The notes beneath the pieces are model-generated. The model ran no database searches. It was given only the letters and a program-made list of their open reading frames with translations, and was not told where the DNA came from. From Lunularia cruciata (taxonomy: Eukaryota > Streptophyta > Marchantiopsida > Lunulariales > Lunulariaceae), in assembly GCA_948567375.1 (NCBI GenBank), contig OX419756.1, positions 2,237,001 to 2,301,000 on the forward strand: a DNA stretch of 64,000 nucleotides, given 5' to 3'. The position numbers and the translations under genes were made by a program. This document shows, piece after piece, positions 11,061 to 22,860 of the stretch; the stretch's first letter is position 1, and each line of letters opens with the position of its first letter.

Positions 11061-11640
11061 CTCCAATAAATGTACCTCGTGACTTTATTGGGTCAATGGA
11101 AAAGAGTAAAAGCAAGAGGAGGAAGAGGAAAAGTGTGCAAAGGTTGAGTAAGACAAACACACAACTGATTATTATAAATGGAGTCCTAGAAGACAATCAA
11201 GTGAGTATTGATAAAGCTTTAGCAATACAACATCTTATCTTGCTCTGTTGCAATAAGGTTTTGGATGGAAGTAGAGAAGGATGAGAATGAAGAAGTAGAG
11301 TTACCTAATGGTCAAACAAAGAGGATTGAGTTGTTACCTAGAAAGATAACACTCTATGTACATATGTATCAAAAATAAATTGAGTGGTAAGTGACACAGT
11401 TAGTTTATTATGTTGTGATCTTAGGCATACCATGGATGGAACACTACAACCCCATGATTGATTGGAGAAGGAAAGTAGTGAGAACTAGCCAATGGAAGAT
11501 CAATGGGATTAAAGAAAGATCACAAAGGCAAGAACTACCTCTTTGTGTCATAGGAACAACAACTATTGGTAAGACAAATAGATGTTTCATGGATCTAATA
11601 AGAGAAGTTTAAAGTTCACAACTTAATGGACAAATTCCTA
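11061..11640 (+). pseudogene. Protease and linker of gypsy B
   Basis: LIIINGVLEDNQVSIDKA and LILLCCNKV match the protease region of element C, where the active site reads IDPRATKNFLSCS; here the IDxGAT-like triad is lost. Downstream ILGIPWMEHYNPMIDWRRKV matches the conserved gypsy post-protease block. Confidence 0.75.
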
Positions 11641-11739
11641 AGAATTTGAAAGCTATGATCAATGAATTTGAAGATGTTTTTCCAAATGATTAACCCTCAA
11701 TATTACCACCAAAAAGGAGAGTAGATCATAAAATGAAGA

Positions 11740-12490
11740 TATCTCTTAGGAAGACACCTTTTTGTGAGGCTTCATATTGACTATCACCTCATCAATTGGA
11801 AGAATGTAAGGCTCAAATTGAGGATATGCTATAGAATGGGTTTATCTAACACATCGTATCACCATATGGGGCTCTTATCTTGTTTGTGATGAAGAAGGAT
11901 AGTGAATGCGTATGTGCATTGACTACTAAATCAACAAATGATGAAGAACAAATACCTATTACTTCACATGGATGACTTGTTCAATCAACTCAACAAGGCA
12001 AAACATTTCATCAAACTTGATCTACGGAGTGATTACAACCAAATTAAAATCATAGAGGAAAAAGTACACAAAATTACCTTTTGAACAAGGTATGGTAACT
12101 TTGAGTACTTGGTGATGTTGTTTGGCCTCACAAATGCACCAACCACTTTCATGAGTTTGATGAATGACATATTTCATCTATACTTGGATAAATTTGTCAT
12201 CATTTTCCTTCTTCATGATATCTTAATCTACAATGGGATGATGATGGAGTACAAGCAACATCTACAAGAATTCCTCCAAATTCTATGATAGAATCAAAAG
12301 AGCAAGTTTGGCAAGTCTGAAGTAGACTACTTGGGGCATAGAATGAGTGTAAAAGTTATCCCAGTGTTGATAGATAAAATAAAGATAATTCAAAAATGAG
12401 GTGCTCCAAAAGATCAAACTCATCTAAAGAGTTTCTTGGGGTTGATGGACCTATCATCAATTTTTCAAGGACTTCTCCAAGGTCATACAA
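11740..12490 (+). pseudogene. Reverse transcriptase of gypsy B
   Basis: The block LHMDDLFNQLNKAKHFIKLD then LRSDYNQIK matches the gypsy RT fingers/palm, and YGNFEYLVMLFGLTNAPTTF the next block. The catalytic block reads IIFLLHDILIYN at about 12200-12230, one residue longer than FLDDIL and lacking the first catalytic Asp. GRTW-type and YLGH blocks follow. Stops are frequent. Confidence 0.8.
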
Positions 12491-12589
12491 CCTTTAATGT
12501 CACTACCTGGCAAAGGGAAGAAGTGGATGTGGGATACCACACAAGAACTGAAAGATGTATTATTATATGCACCAATCTTGAATGATATG

Positions 12590-13060
12590 ACTCAAAAAGT
12601 CCAATCAAGTTGGTTATAGATGCATTAGATGTTGCAATAAGAGTAGTCTTATAACATGAATGGATTGATGGATGGTACCCAATTGCATATTTCTCTCAAA
12701 TGTGACTATCATACCACCAAATGAGAGGAGTTGACCATTGTCTTTGTAACCAAGCATTGGAAGCATTATCTTGGCAAGAAGGCATTTGTAGTGGAGACAG
12801 ACCACAAACCTCTAGTCTACCTCAAGATACAAAAAAATCTATCTTGGTAGATCTGAGTGGAGACAACAACAACAAAGTGGGTAAGGTAGGCAAAATGGAG
12901 ATAATTGCTCAACCTGATAATCACATATATGGAAGGAAAGAAGCAACTTGCAGATGCATTTACCCAAATTCTTATGGCAAACACTCTGATGGTAGAGGTC
13001 AAGATGAATCCAAAATTTTGGCTAAGAATTCTTATTGCTACAAAGATTGATCTACAGACC
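12590..13060 (+). pseudogene. RNase H of gypsy B
   Basis: Across two frames the translation gives ELTIVFVTKHWKHYLGKKAF, VVETDHKPLVYLKIQKNLSW and ITYMEGKKQLADAFTQI, the RNase HI-like domain of chromoviruses (E.A...a..kWrhYL.g..f.v.TDH..L.yl). It follows the RT as expected. Confidence 0.75.
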
Positions 13061-13179
13061 CACAGATTTCACCTTTGAATGATTGAGAAGCTCAATCATT
13101 GAAAGGTGTAACCAACACCCAAGGACTCACCTTTTATGATGGCAAGTTATGGATCTTGGATATCTCAAACCTAAGAACC

Positions 13180-14225
13180 ACCATCCTAGTAGAATGTCAT
13201 GATTCTATTAATGCAGGTCACATTGGAGTAGACAAGACCTTAGATGCAACCAAATGCTAGTACTATTGGCCCAAGATGAGCAACAATATGATGAATTATG
13301 TTTGAATTTGCCTACTCTATTAGCAAAATAAAGCCTCTAATCGGGCTTCCATAGGACTCCTTCAACCCTTCCCTACTCCTACACAACGTTAGGAACAAGT
13401 TAGCATGGATCTGGTTTGTGAATTACCGAAGACCACCTCAATGTTTGACTCAATTGTAGTCTTTGTAGACTGATTTAGCAAAATGATTCATGTGTGTCCT
13501 ACAACCAAAGACTTGATTGCTCCACAATTAGCTCAATTGTACATAGTTGTAGTCTTTTCTCACCATGGCCTGTCTTGAGTGCTCATCACTGATTGAGGCA
13601 CTTGATTCATTAGTTTGTTTTAGAGAACACTCTTTTGGCATCTTCAAAACCAAATTAGCCATGTCTATGCCATACCATCCACAAACCAATGGACAAATAG
13701 AGTGGCTAATCACATTATTGAGGACATGCTTCAAGGCTTCACCTTAGAGGAGCAAGAAATGTAGGATACCTTACTTCCATTGGTGGAATTTGCTTACAAT
13801 AATTTAGTGAATGCATCTACACAAGTCATCCCATTCTTCCTCATGTATAAAGAACACATTTTCACACCTTCAAGATTGGTAAAGATTGACCAATGGCTAT
13901 AAAGGTTGATGTTGTCTACACTTTTGTTTCTAATCCAACCGGGTGTGGAGAATGCCAAGCACAAGTTGTAGACTGCCCAAAATTGATAAAAACAATATGT
14001 AGATGCATATCATAGGCACATTGAGTTCAGCATTGAGGATCAAGTCTAGCTGTCCACAACCAACTTCATGTTAGGTGGCCCTCATAAGCTTAAATCTCAT
14101 TTTATTAGGCCTTTTCCCATCCTCCATTGAATTGGCACAATGGCTTATCACCTTGAGCTATTGCCATACATGAAGATCCAGCAAGTGTTCCATGTTTCCT
14201 TATTATGCAAATATGTACCCTAAAT
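13180..14225 (+). pseudogene. Integrase of gypsy B
   Basis: The HHCC part is seen at about 13190-13340 (ECHDSINAGHIGVDKT, WPKMSNN), the core at 13400-13860 (SMDLVCELPKT, VVFVD*FSKMIH, then TNGQIEW and LLPLVEFAYNN), and the C-terminal part at 14000-14220 (FSIEDQV*LSTTNF, MKIQQVFHVSLL). Stops at former Arg, Gln and Trp codons are common. Confidence 0.8.
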
Positions 14226-14274
14226 GCTCCACTTTCCTTCCATACAAGAAGTTAGACCTTGTCCAAGACTCATT

Positions 14275-14412
14275 GATGGCACGGAGGAATATGAAGTCAA
14301 ACATATTCTCTAGAAACGTATCCGTGGTAACTACCATCTACATGTGAAATATCTCATACATTGGAAATGGTTTCCATTGTATGAAGCAACATGGGAGCTA
14401 ATAACTAACTTG
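14275..14412 (+). pseudogene. Chromodomain at integrase C-terminus of gypsy B
   Basis: The translation EYEVKHIL*KRIRGNYHLH followed by VKYLIHWKWFPLYEATWE has the chromodomain pattern (eyeVe.Il..r......yLVkWkgyp..e.TWEp). Its presence classes the element as a chromovirus. Confidence 0.85.
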
Positions 14413-14476
14413 ACCCATGCACCAATGTAAGTGTAATCTTTTGAGCAATAGCTTTGCAACAAGGACGTTGTCTCTT

Positions 14477-14489
14477 AAAAGGGAGAAGG
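14477..14489 (+). promoter_or_regulatory. Polypurine tract of element B
   Basis: AAAAGGGAGAAGG lies two bases upstream of the 3' LTR start, the position expected for the plus-strand primer of reverse transcription. Confidence 0.8.
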
Positions 14490-14491
14490 TT

Positions 14492-15077
14492 TGTAATACA
14501 ATTAGCTAGACATATTATCTAGAGGTGGAAATTGGCTTGGTAATATCTAGAAGGATGTTATATATGATAATCTAAGTAGATCAAATAGAGGTATCACCAA
14601 AGAGTACTTCCATCAACAGGGTAGAGGTAAAAAACACCTTGAAAACTTCAAAGTCAATTTTAGAGGCCTAAATGGATGAATTTAGCCTAAAAAATTGAAA
14701 CATTCTACACTTCAAGATAATAAGCATTGACTTCTCCTCCATGTTTGTTTCATTGAGAGATTTACAATGGTACCTAACCCATGCTATTTTGAGTTTCCAT
14801 CAAGAAGATTCTCTAAAGATTCACTCTAGTCAACCTTGTTTGACCAACCAAATAGGACAAGGATTGACATGTCACACATCCATGCAACTAATCTAAGGAT
14901 GAACCTTGCTAACATGTCAATAATCCATGTATTTGATCCAAAGGTGGAGCTCCCTTTGAGAGAGATCCTCTTTGCTATATAATAAAGACAAGGTGTTCAT
15001 TTGGGGCATCTAAGTATTTGAGAGCTGAAGCCTTGTCTTTTTTCTCTTGTGGGTTCTCTTGTCCTTGGGACATTACA
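14492..15077 (+). mobile_element. 3' LTR of element B (586 bp)
   Basis: Starts TGTAATACAATTAGC and ends GGGACATTACA, giving TG...CA ends. It is homologous to the LTRs at 15223-15824 (+) and 19765-20320 (-). Confidence 0.9.
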
Positions 15078-15082
15078 GAAGT

Positions 15083-15222
15083 TAGTAGAGGCTAATTAAT
15101 TAGTAAACAAAACCAAAAATAGTTAGGAATTCTAAGAATATTTTAGATGTATATAGGAAAATTTTTGGTAAAATGTTCTAGAAGCATCTAAGAAGCTTCT
15201 CGATGAGAAGCTTCTAGGTACT
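15083..15222 (+). mobile_element. LTR fragment with GAA/TTC palindromes
   Basis: The stretch TTCTAGAAGCATCTAAGAAG (from about 15178) and GCTTCTCGATGAGAAGCTTC resemble the U3 of the F-family LTRs at 3.4 kb and 62.7 kb. No ends were found. Confidence 0.5.
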
Positions 15223-15824
15223 TGTAATACCAATAGCTAGACATATTATCTAGAGGTGAAAATTAGCTTGCTAAAATCTAGAAGGATGTTATATATAATG
15301 GACTAAGTAGATCAGATAGAGGTGTTACCAAAAGAGTACTTCTACTAGTAGGAAAAGAGTACTTCTACTAGAAAGGCAAGAACCTAAAACTTCAGATTCA
15401 ATTCCAAATACCTAAATGGATGAATTAGACTTTGAAAATGTGAAAATTTCCTCCCTACAGACAGAAAAGCCCCCCTACCTATTTGTTTTATCAAAACTTA
15501 TCCAATGGTACCTCACCCATGTCATTATGAGATTCCTACAAGAATATTCTCTAAAAATTCTCTTCAGTCAAACATTGTTTGATGCACCATATAGGATATG
15601 AATCAACATGTCACTCATGCATGCAACTAATCTAAGGGTGGAGCTTGTTGACATATCAACAATCCATAAATTTGATCCAAGGGTGGAGGTTTCTTTGAGG
15701 GACTTTCTTTGCTATACAATAAAGACAAGGTACTCCTCTAGGGGCATTAGAGTATTGAGTGTGACAATTTGTGTTTCTTCTCCTATGTTTCTCTTGTAAG
15801 TTCTCCTATCCTTGGAACATTACA
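15223..15824 (+). mobile_element. 5' LTR of element C (602 bp)
   Basis: TGTAATACCAATAGCTAGAC at the start and GGAACATTACA at the end. An internal 25-30 bp stretch (AAAGAGTACTTCTACTAG) is duplicated near 15330-15375. Confidence 0.9.
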
Positions 15825-16289
15825 ATTGTATCAGAGTAGGTGTTTTGATCCAAGAGAGTGGATTTCTCCTCTTGGAGAAACATGGGCTATTGAGACTAAG
15901 TAATTTTGAAGAGAGAAACCATAGTGCAACCAATAAATTAGGAGTGTTTTAGAGAGAGGATAGGATGGAGGCTCCTAGAAGATGATTTCTTGCATTCCAC
16001 TTTCTATTCTTGAATCCATTTCACATCAAGATTATATACATCTAATATGAGCAAGTAAGAATATATCTTGTTTTTGATTTTGGAGTGAAGTTCATAAATA
16101 TAATGATGAATTCACCAAACTCGGTGACCTTGTGGTGATCTATAATAGAGATTGGGATTATTTTATTATAATGGATCTAAATATATCAAATCTTCTCCTT
16201 TTCAACACTCAAGTAGAAATCCGTTATGTGGTTAGACCAAAAGTAAATTTTAGGGATTTCATAATCCACAAATTTGATAAGGAATAATA

Positions 16290-17420
16290 TCAATGAGTGA
16301 CAACCTTTGACATCCTAATGGTAGTCCCACTAGTTTGTAAGCTCTCTTGAGTGATCATATCAACCCTCTATTGAAGTATGAAGTAGCAATTGAGCATTTG
16401 TTGTCTATAGGAATCATCGATCCACAATTGCAAGATTTGATGCAAGGAATGCAAGGGATGTTGGATAAGTTTTGGGAGATCAAGATGACCATGGAGTCAT
16501 TGCAAAGTAAAGTTCATACCTTTAGGAATGATCAGGCAATGCAAGAAGGAGAATTGTTGCAAAACCCAATACCAACAGCCAAAGTACCTGGAGAGTCACT
16601 CATGCCAATAACACTAATCCCAATCAACAATGAAGACATAATGTTACTACGGATGAAGAAGACATGCAATATCAAGCCTTACAAGGGACAATCTTCCATG
16701 GGAGCAGTAGAGAACTAGATTTCAAGAATGAATTGATACTTTTGATTATTCATAATTGAGATCATCAATCATTCTATAGGCATGTTTGCATGTGGGTACT
16801 TGATAGATAAAGCCCTCACATGGTATTATGCTTGGGAATGATTAATGTTGGTAGAAGGAAGAGAGTTCACTTGGATGGCCATGTAGGAAGGGCTACTCAA
16901 GAATTTCCAATCCATGGATTTTGTGCAAATGGTATGAACCCAACCATGGGAGTTGAAGTAGAAGAACAACATACAAGAGTACATGGAAGCATTTCTTGAT
17001 CTACCAAGTTACAATAACCAACATGAGTCCAACAAAAGCTTTGGAAATTTTCAAACAAGGGTCAAAAGAGTGTATTTTCCAAGAAGTAATTGTATAAAAC
17101 CCTCACACAATTTTTGAAGCCATTGCTTGTGCTTAGAGAATAGCAAGGGTGCTTGGAGGAGGTGAAGGAGTAGTCTTGACCCAATGTTATTGGGCTAAAA
17201 CACAACACTTTGGTGGACCAGTTCCTATGGAATTGAGCAACATTAGGTTTCAAAATCAAGGAGCACAACCACTCCAAGGAGAACATGAATGGGTTGAAGA
17301 AAGGAGAGATGGAATTCCACAAGGAGAAGAGACTTCAATAGAACAACATTATTGTTACAATTGTGGTTGAGTTGGGCACATAGCCATCAATTGTCATGAT
17401 CATTTTCCTAAGGGCCCTTG
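16290..17420 (+). pseudogene. Gag of gypsy C with CCHC knuckle
   Basis: An open frame at 16347-16718 (123 residues, MSDHINPLLKYEV...) forms the N-terminal gag. Weakly preserved capsid-like blocks follow (LLKNFQSMDFVQ; EYMEAFLDLPS). At 17353-17394 the zinc knuckle reads CYNCG*VGHIAINC, complete in ligands but with TGA at a position where Arg/Lys is usual (CGA to TGA fits CpG deamination). Confidence 0.75.
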
Positions 17421-17613
17421 GCTTCCATACAAGCAATCTTTGAACAACATGGAGAGATGAATCAAAGAAGAGGATGTAGAAATCACATGAAAAAACAAAG
17501 ATCACTAGTAAATGTACCTCATGACCTTATTGTACCTCATGACCTTATTGGCTAAATGGAGAAGCAAAAAAGTGAGCAAAGGAAGAGGGCGAGTGCACAA
17601 AGATTGAAGAAGA

Positions 17614-18127
17614 TAAATTCACAATTAGTTGTCAAAAATGGAGTCCTAGAATGCAATCAGGTGAGAATTGATAGACCCTAGAGCAACAAAGAATTTCTTG
17701 TCTTGCTCTATTGCAATAAGGTTGGGAATAGATCTAGAGAAGGATGAGAATGAAGAAGTAGAATTACCTAATGTGCAGATAGAGAGGATTGAGTCATTAC
17801 CTAGAAAGATAATACTCTCTATAGGAGATTATCCTAAAGTAATTGAATGGTGAGTGATATAGTTAGCTCATAAATTCACAATTAGTTGTCAAAAATGGAG
17901 TCCTAGAAGGCAATCAGGTGAGAATTGATAGACCCTAGAGCAACAAAGTATTTCTTGTCTTGCTCTATTTCAATAAGGTTGGGAATGGATCTAGAGAAGG
18001 ATAAGAATGAGGAAGTAGAATTACCTAATGGGCAGATAGAGAGGACTGAGTCATTACCTAGAAAGATAATACTCTCTATAGGAGAGTATCCAAAAGTAAT
18101 AGAATTGTGAGTGATACAGTTAGCTCA
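17614..18127 (+). repeat. 257-bp tandem duplication containing the protease active site
   Basis: Unit 1 (17614-17870) and unit 2 (17871-18127) are head-to-tail copies with about a dozen substitutions. Each encodes MIDPRATK(N/Y)FLSCS(I/S)RLG-like protease sequence, then ENEEVELPN and LPRKIILSIG. The retropepsin D-T-G appears as D-P-R in both copies, so the change preceded the duplication. Confidence 0.95.
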
Positions 18128-18449
18128 TTATGATACAATCTTAGGTATGCCATGGATGGATCACTACAATCCCACAATCAATTGGAGAAAGAAAGTAGTG
18201 AGAACTTGCCAATGGAAGATCATTGGTGTTAAAAGAAAGACCGCATAGGCAAGAATTACTTCTTTATGTCATAAGGACAATAGCTATTTATAAGATAGAT
18301 AGATATTTCATGAGTCTAATAAGAGAAGTTTAGAGTGCATGACTTGATGGACAAATTCTTGAGAAACTGAAATATGTGGTGAATGAGTTTCAAAATGTCT
18401 TTTGAATGACTTACCCTCATGATTACCACCAAAAAGGAGAGTAGATCAT

Positions 18450-19200
18450 AAAATTGAGATAACTCTTGGGAAGATACCTCCTTGTAAGGCCCCATATTGT
18501 CTATCAACTCATGAGTTGGAGGAGTGTAAGGCTCAAATTGAGTATATATTGGGTTAGATAAACCCTATGTAACCCAATGTATCACCATGTGGGGCTCTTT
18601 TCTTGTTTGTGAAGAAGAAGGATGGTATAATACGCATGTGCATTGACTATTGGGACTTAAATCAACAAATATGAAGAATAAATACCCCTTACCCCGCATG
18701 GATGATCTGTTTGATCAACTCAATAGAGCAAAACACTTCACCAAACTTTATCTATGGAGCAGTTACAACCAAATCCGGATTGTAGAGGAAGACATAGAGA
18801 GAACTACCTTTCACATGAGTTTTGGTCACTTTGAGTACTTAGTGATGTCGTTTGGCCTCACCAACACATCAATCATTTTCATGAGTTTGATGAATCACAT
18901 ATTTTGTCCATAATTGGATAAATCTTTTATCATTTTCCTAGATGACATCTTAGTATAGAGTTGGACAATGATAAAACACAAGCAACATATGTGAGAAGTC
19001 TTCTAGATTCTATAACAAAATTAGTTGTTTACCAAAATCTCAAAGTGCAAGTTTGGCAAGTTTGAAATAGACTACTTAGGGCATAGAGTAAGTGCAAAAG
19101 GTATCCAAGTATTAACAAATAAAATAGAGATCATTCAAAAAAGGAGTGCTCCAAAAAATTAGATTCAACTCAAGAGTTTCTTGGGATTGATATGGTTTTA
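18450..19200 (+). pseudogene. Reverse transcriptase of gypsy C
   Basis: PRMDDLFDQLNRAKHFTKLY, SSYNQIRIVEEDIERTTFHM and FEYLVMSFGLTNTS are clear gypsy RT blocks. The catalytic block IIFLDDILV (18929-18955) is intact, unlike element B. Stops and frameshifts break it into short frames. Confidence 0.85.
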
Positions 19201-19440
19201 TCATTGATTTATCAAGGACTTCTCCAAGGTTGCACAACCTCAAATGACACTACTTGGCAAGGAGAAGAAGTGGTATGGAGAACCACTCAAAAATTGGCCT
19301 TCAAGAATTGAAAGACGCATTATTACATACACCAATCTTGAAATGGTATGACCTAAAATGTCCAATCAAGTTGGCTATAGATGTGTCAAGATTAGCAATA
19401 AGAATAGTCCTATTAGACTAGATTTTAGTATAATACAAAG

Positions 19441-19764
19441 TTGTATGGAAAAGTAGACTTGTTCATTATTGATTTGAAGCCTTATGTACAATTTCCTATT
19501 GCTACTCCACTCTTGGATAGCTTAGTGGATTTCTTGCCAAACCTAATACTTTGCCACTACCAATTATGGTCTAAATTTCTATCTTATCCTACTCTTATTG
19601 CCTATTTTGGACTCTGTCAAGTGTTAGGGAGGCTCTCAATTCTTCCCCTAAGCATACATTGCAAGTAATGAATTTTCTTCCTAAGTTACTACACCAAAGT
19701 GTTCATTGTCTGGAACGTGGCCAAGTATCATTTGACTTACAAATTGCACCAAGCAAAAGCCTTT
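19441..19764. other. Unassigned gap between C and D
   Basis: One 75-codon frame (19441-19668) is open but has no recognisable motif. It may be unique flanking DNA at the C/D breakpoint. Confidence 0.35.
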
Positions 19765-20320
19765 TGTAATGTTACGAAGATAGGATAACTTCCAAGAGAA
19801 ACATATGAGAAGAAACACAAAGCTTCACACTTAATACTCCGATGCCCAATGGAGCACCTTGTCTTTATTATATAGCAAAGAGAATTCCCTCAAAGGAAGC
19901 TCCACCTTGGATCAGATACATGGATTGGTGATATGTCAGTGAGTTCCACCCTTAGATTAGTTGCATGCATGGGTGACATGTTGGATCTTGTCCTATTTGG
20001 TTGGTCAAACAAGTTTAACCAAAGAGAATCTTCTTGTAGGAAGCTCAAACTTGCATAGATGAGGTACCATTAGAAAGCTCTTGACAAGACATATGGATGA
20101 GGGAGAGCTTCTACACATTTTTGTGGCCTAATTAATCTATTTAGGCCTCCAAAATTAGCTCTAAAGTTTGTAAGCTATTTTGACTCCTACTCTATTAATA
20201 GAAGTACCCTTTTGGTGACACCCCTATTTGATCTACTTAGTCCATCATATGTAACATCCTTCCAAATGTTACCAAGCTAAATTTCACCTCTAGATAATAT
20301 ATCTAGCTATGGGTATTACA
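19765..20320 (-). mobile_element. 3' LTR of element D (556 bp)
   Basis: On the minus strand it starts TGTAATACCCATAGCTAGAT and ends CGTAACATTACA. The purine tract AAAAGGCAAGAGA lies just inside (20322-20334). Confidence 0.9.
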
Positions 20321-20394
20321 AATCTCTTGCCTTTTAAGACGTAATGTCCTTATTGCAAAGGTATTGCTCAAAATATTTCACTAACATCGGTCCA

Positions 20395-22270
20395 TGGGTC
20401 AAGTTGATTGTTTGCTCCCATGTTGTCTCATATGGTGGGTGCCCTTTCCAATGTATAAGATACTCCATACGTGGATAGCGAGTACCATAGATGTGTTTCT
20501 AGAGGATGCATTTGACCTCATATTCTTTCATGCCATCAATGAGTGTTGGACAAGGTCAAATTTCTTGTATGGAAGGAAAGTGAGGCAGTTGGGTTGCATA
20601 TCTATGTAGTAAGGAAACATGGAACACTAGATAGGTCTTCATGTGTGGTAGTAGCTCAAGGTGATAGGGCCTTGTGCCAATTCAATGAAGGATGGGAAAG
20701 GGCCCAACATTACAAGGGCAAACTAATATGAGGTTGGTTGTTGACAACCAAACTTGATCCCCAATATTAAACTCCATGTGTTAGTGATGTGCATCTACAT
20801 ATTTTTTATGCCAATTTTGAGCAATCTACAACCTGTACTTGGCGTTCTCCAAGCCATATTGAATTTTAGAAACAAAAGTGTTGACAATGTCAACCTTGGT
20901 AGCCACCAAGTGGATCTTCAGCAAGCTCAAAGGTGTAAAAGGATGCTCTCCATACATGAGGAAGAATGGTGTGACATGTATGGATGCATTCATTGAATTG
21001 TTATAAGCAAATTCCACCAGTGGAAGTAAGGTGTCCGACCTTTCTTGCTCATCTAAGGTGAAGCCTTGGAGCATGTATTCAATATTGCACTTAGCCTGCT
21101 CTATTTTTCCATTGGTCTATGGATGGTAAGCCATGGACATGGCCAATTTTGTTTGAAGAAACCAAAGAGTGTTCTCCAAAACTGGTGAATTGAGTGCATC
21201 TATCAATGATGAGCACTCAAGATTGGCCTTGGTGAGAAAAGACTACATCTAAGTACAATTGAGCTAATAATGGAGCATTCAGATCCTTGGTGGTAGGACA
21301 CACATGAATCATTTTGCTAAGTTGTTCAACAAAGACTACGGGTGGAGTCAAACCATGAGGTTATCTTAGGCAATTCACAAACTAGATCCATGCTTACCTA
21401 TTCCCAATGTTGTGTAGGAGAAAGGAGGGGTTAAAGGAGTCCTCTGTGAGCTTGATTAGAAGCTTTATTTTGTTGATAGAGTAGGTAATTTCAAACACTT
21501 TCCATCACATCATTGCTCATCTTGGGCCAATAGTGATGGCATTTGATTGCATCTAAGGTCTTGTCTACTCTAACATGACATGCAATGGCAAAATCATGAC
21601 ATTCCACTAGGATGGTTGTTCTTATGTCCGTGGCATCCAGGATCCATAACTTGCCATCACAAAAGGTGAGTCCTTGGGTACTAGTGATGCCTTTGGATGA
21701 TCAAGCTCCTATAATCTATGGGTCAATTTTTATAGCAACAGGAATCATTGGCAAGAATTTTGGGTTCATCTTCACCTCTACCACCAGATTGTTTACCATA
21801 TGCATTTGGGTGAATGCATTTACAAGTTGCTTCTTGCCTTCCACATATGTAATTGTCATGTTGAACCATTGTCTCCACTCTGCCCACCAAATCTATTGAT
21901 AAGATAGATCTTTTTGTGTCTTAAGGTAGACTAGAGGTTTGTGGTCTGTCTCCACTACATATTCCTTCTTGCCAAGATAGTGTTTCCAATGCTTGGTTGC
22001 AAGGACAATGGCCAACTCTTCTTGTTTGGACGTTTTGGGTCAGACCATTTCAAGATTGGTGCATGTAGTAATGCGTCTTTCAATTCCTGAAAGGCCAATT
22101 TTTGTGTGGTCCACTTCTTCCCTTTGCCAAGTAGTGTTGTTAGAGGTTGTGTAACTTTGAAGAATCCTTGAAAATTGACAATATAACCCCATCAATCTCA
22201 AGAAACTCTTGAGTTGAGTTTGATCTTCTAGAGCACTCCATTTTTGAATGACCTCTATTTTATTACGGTC
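20395..22270 (-). pseudogene. RT end, RNase H, integrase and chromodomain of gypsy D
   Basis: In minus-strand order: SALEDQTQLKSFLRLMG (RT end), ELAIVLATKHWKHYLGKKEY and VVETDHKPLVYLKTQKDLSY (RNase H), HVRVDKTLDAIKCHHYWPKM (integrase HHCC), a weak core ending in TLLPLVEFAYNNSMNASIHV, then the chromodomain EYEVKCIL*KHIYGTRYPR and MEYLIHWKGHPPYETTWE at about 20395-20530. Fewer stops than in B, but still inactive. Confidence 0.85.
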
Positions 22271-22466
22271 TCTACTTTAGAGGCTGTTTAGGCCTTCAAA
22301 ATTGACTATAAATTTTTCAAAGAGGTTTTTGGCTTTTTCCCTATCAGTGGAAGTATTTTTAAGAACACTTCTATGTGATCTACTTGGACTATCATATATA
22401 ACATCCCTCAAGATACTATCAAGCCAATTTCCACCTCTAGATACTAGTCTAGCTAATGGTATTCCA

Positions 22467-22860
22467 TATACAGATTCATCCTATCTTCATGTGTCAAGGT
22501 TAAAACCCTTTTTTTCTAACCCATCTTCTTTCTCCAATCATGTCCAACCCCCTCGTCCTCCCATCCCTTAATATGATCAAGAGGAATATGAAGTTGATTG
22601 TATACTTGCACGTCATGATATCCAACTTGACTACCATCAACACATTCAATATAAGGTCCTTTGGAAAAGACACACTCTTCATGATGCCACATGGGAACCT
22701 TTCTCTCATAATTCCTCTACTAAATTCATATTATTACATCATACTTGTCAATGATCATTTAAATTGTAAAATATCCCAATATCAAAAGCAAATGATAATT
22801 GAAAATTCTCAATGAAACACTAAATATCAAAAAGACTAAAAAATGAGCACTATGTTTAGA
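22467..22860 (+). pseudogene. Chromovirus fragment E: integrase tail and chromodomain
   Basis: YLHVSRLKPFFSNPSSFSNH matches the integrase end of element F (IFHVSKLKPFVPNPSPFSS). It runs into the chromodomain at 22575-22709: DQEEYEVDCILARHDIQ ... QYKVLWKRHTLHDATWEPFSH, the least damaged chromodomain here. No LTR was seen after it. E belongs to the A/F family. Confidence 0.8.

Larger units (their letters stand above)
10842..15077 (+). mobile_element. Ty3/gypsy chromovirus B, internally deleted
   Basis: The element begins with about 215 bp of 5' LTR (TATAATACCATTAGCTAGAC, first G changed to A), then jumps directly to the protease region, so the rest of the LTR, primer site and gag are missing. 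RT, RNase H, integrase and chromodomain follow, then a purine tract and a complete 3' LTR (14492-15077). Flanking pentamers CAAGT (10837-10841) and GAAGT (15078-15082) differ at one base, consistent with a 5-bp target duplication. All frames are broken. Confidence 0.85.
15223..19440 (+). mobile_element. Ty3/gypsy chromovirus C, 5' part, truncated in RNase H
   Basis: A complete 5' LTR (15223-15824, 602 bp, ends CTTGGAACATTACA), a primer site (TATCAGAG, 15829-15836), gag (about 16290-17420), a tandemly duplicated protease (17614-18127), RT (18450-19190) and the start of RNase H (to about 19440) are present. Integrase, chromodomain and 3' LTR are absent on this strand. It belongs to the same family as B and D. 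Confidence 0.85.
19765..22466 (-). mobile_element. Ty3/gypsy chromovirus D, internally deleted
   Basis: On the minus strand a partial 5' LTR (22466 down to about 22279, starting TGGAATACCATTAGC) joins directly to the end of the RT (IQKWSALEDQTQLKSFL), followed by RNase H, integrase, chromodomain, purine tract and a complete 3' LTR (19765-20320). As in B, the 5' LTR stops after about 190 bp. Flanks CCTTT and TATAC do not match, so no target duplication is visible. Confidence 0.85.
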
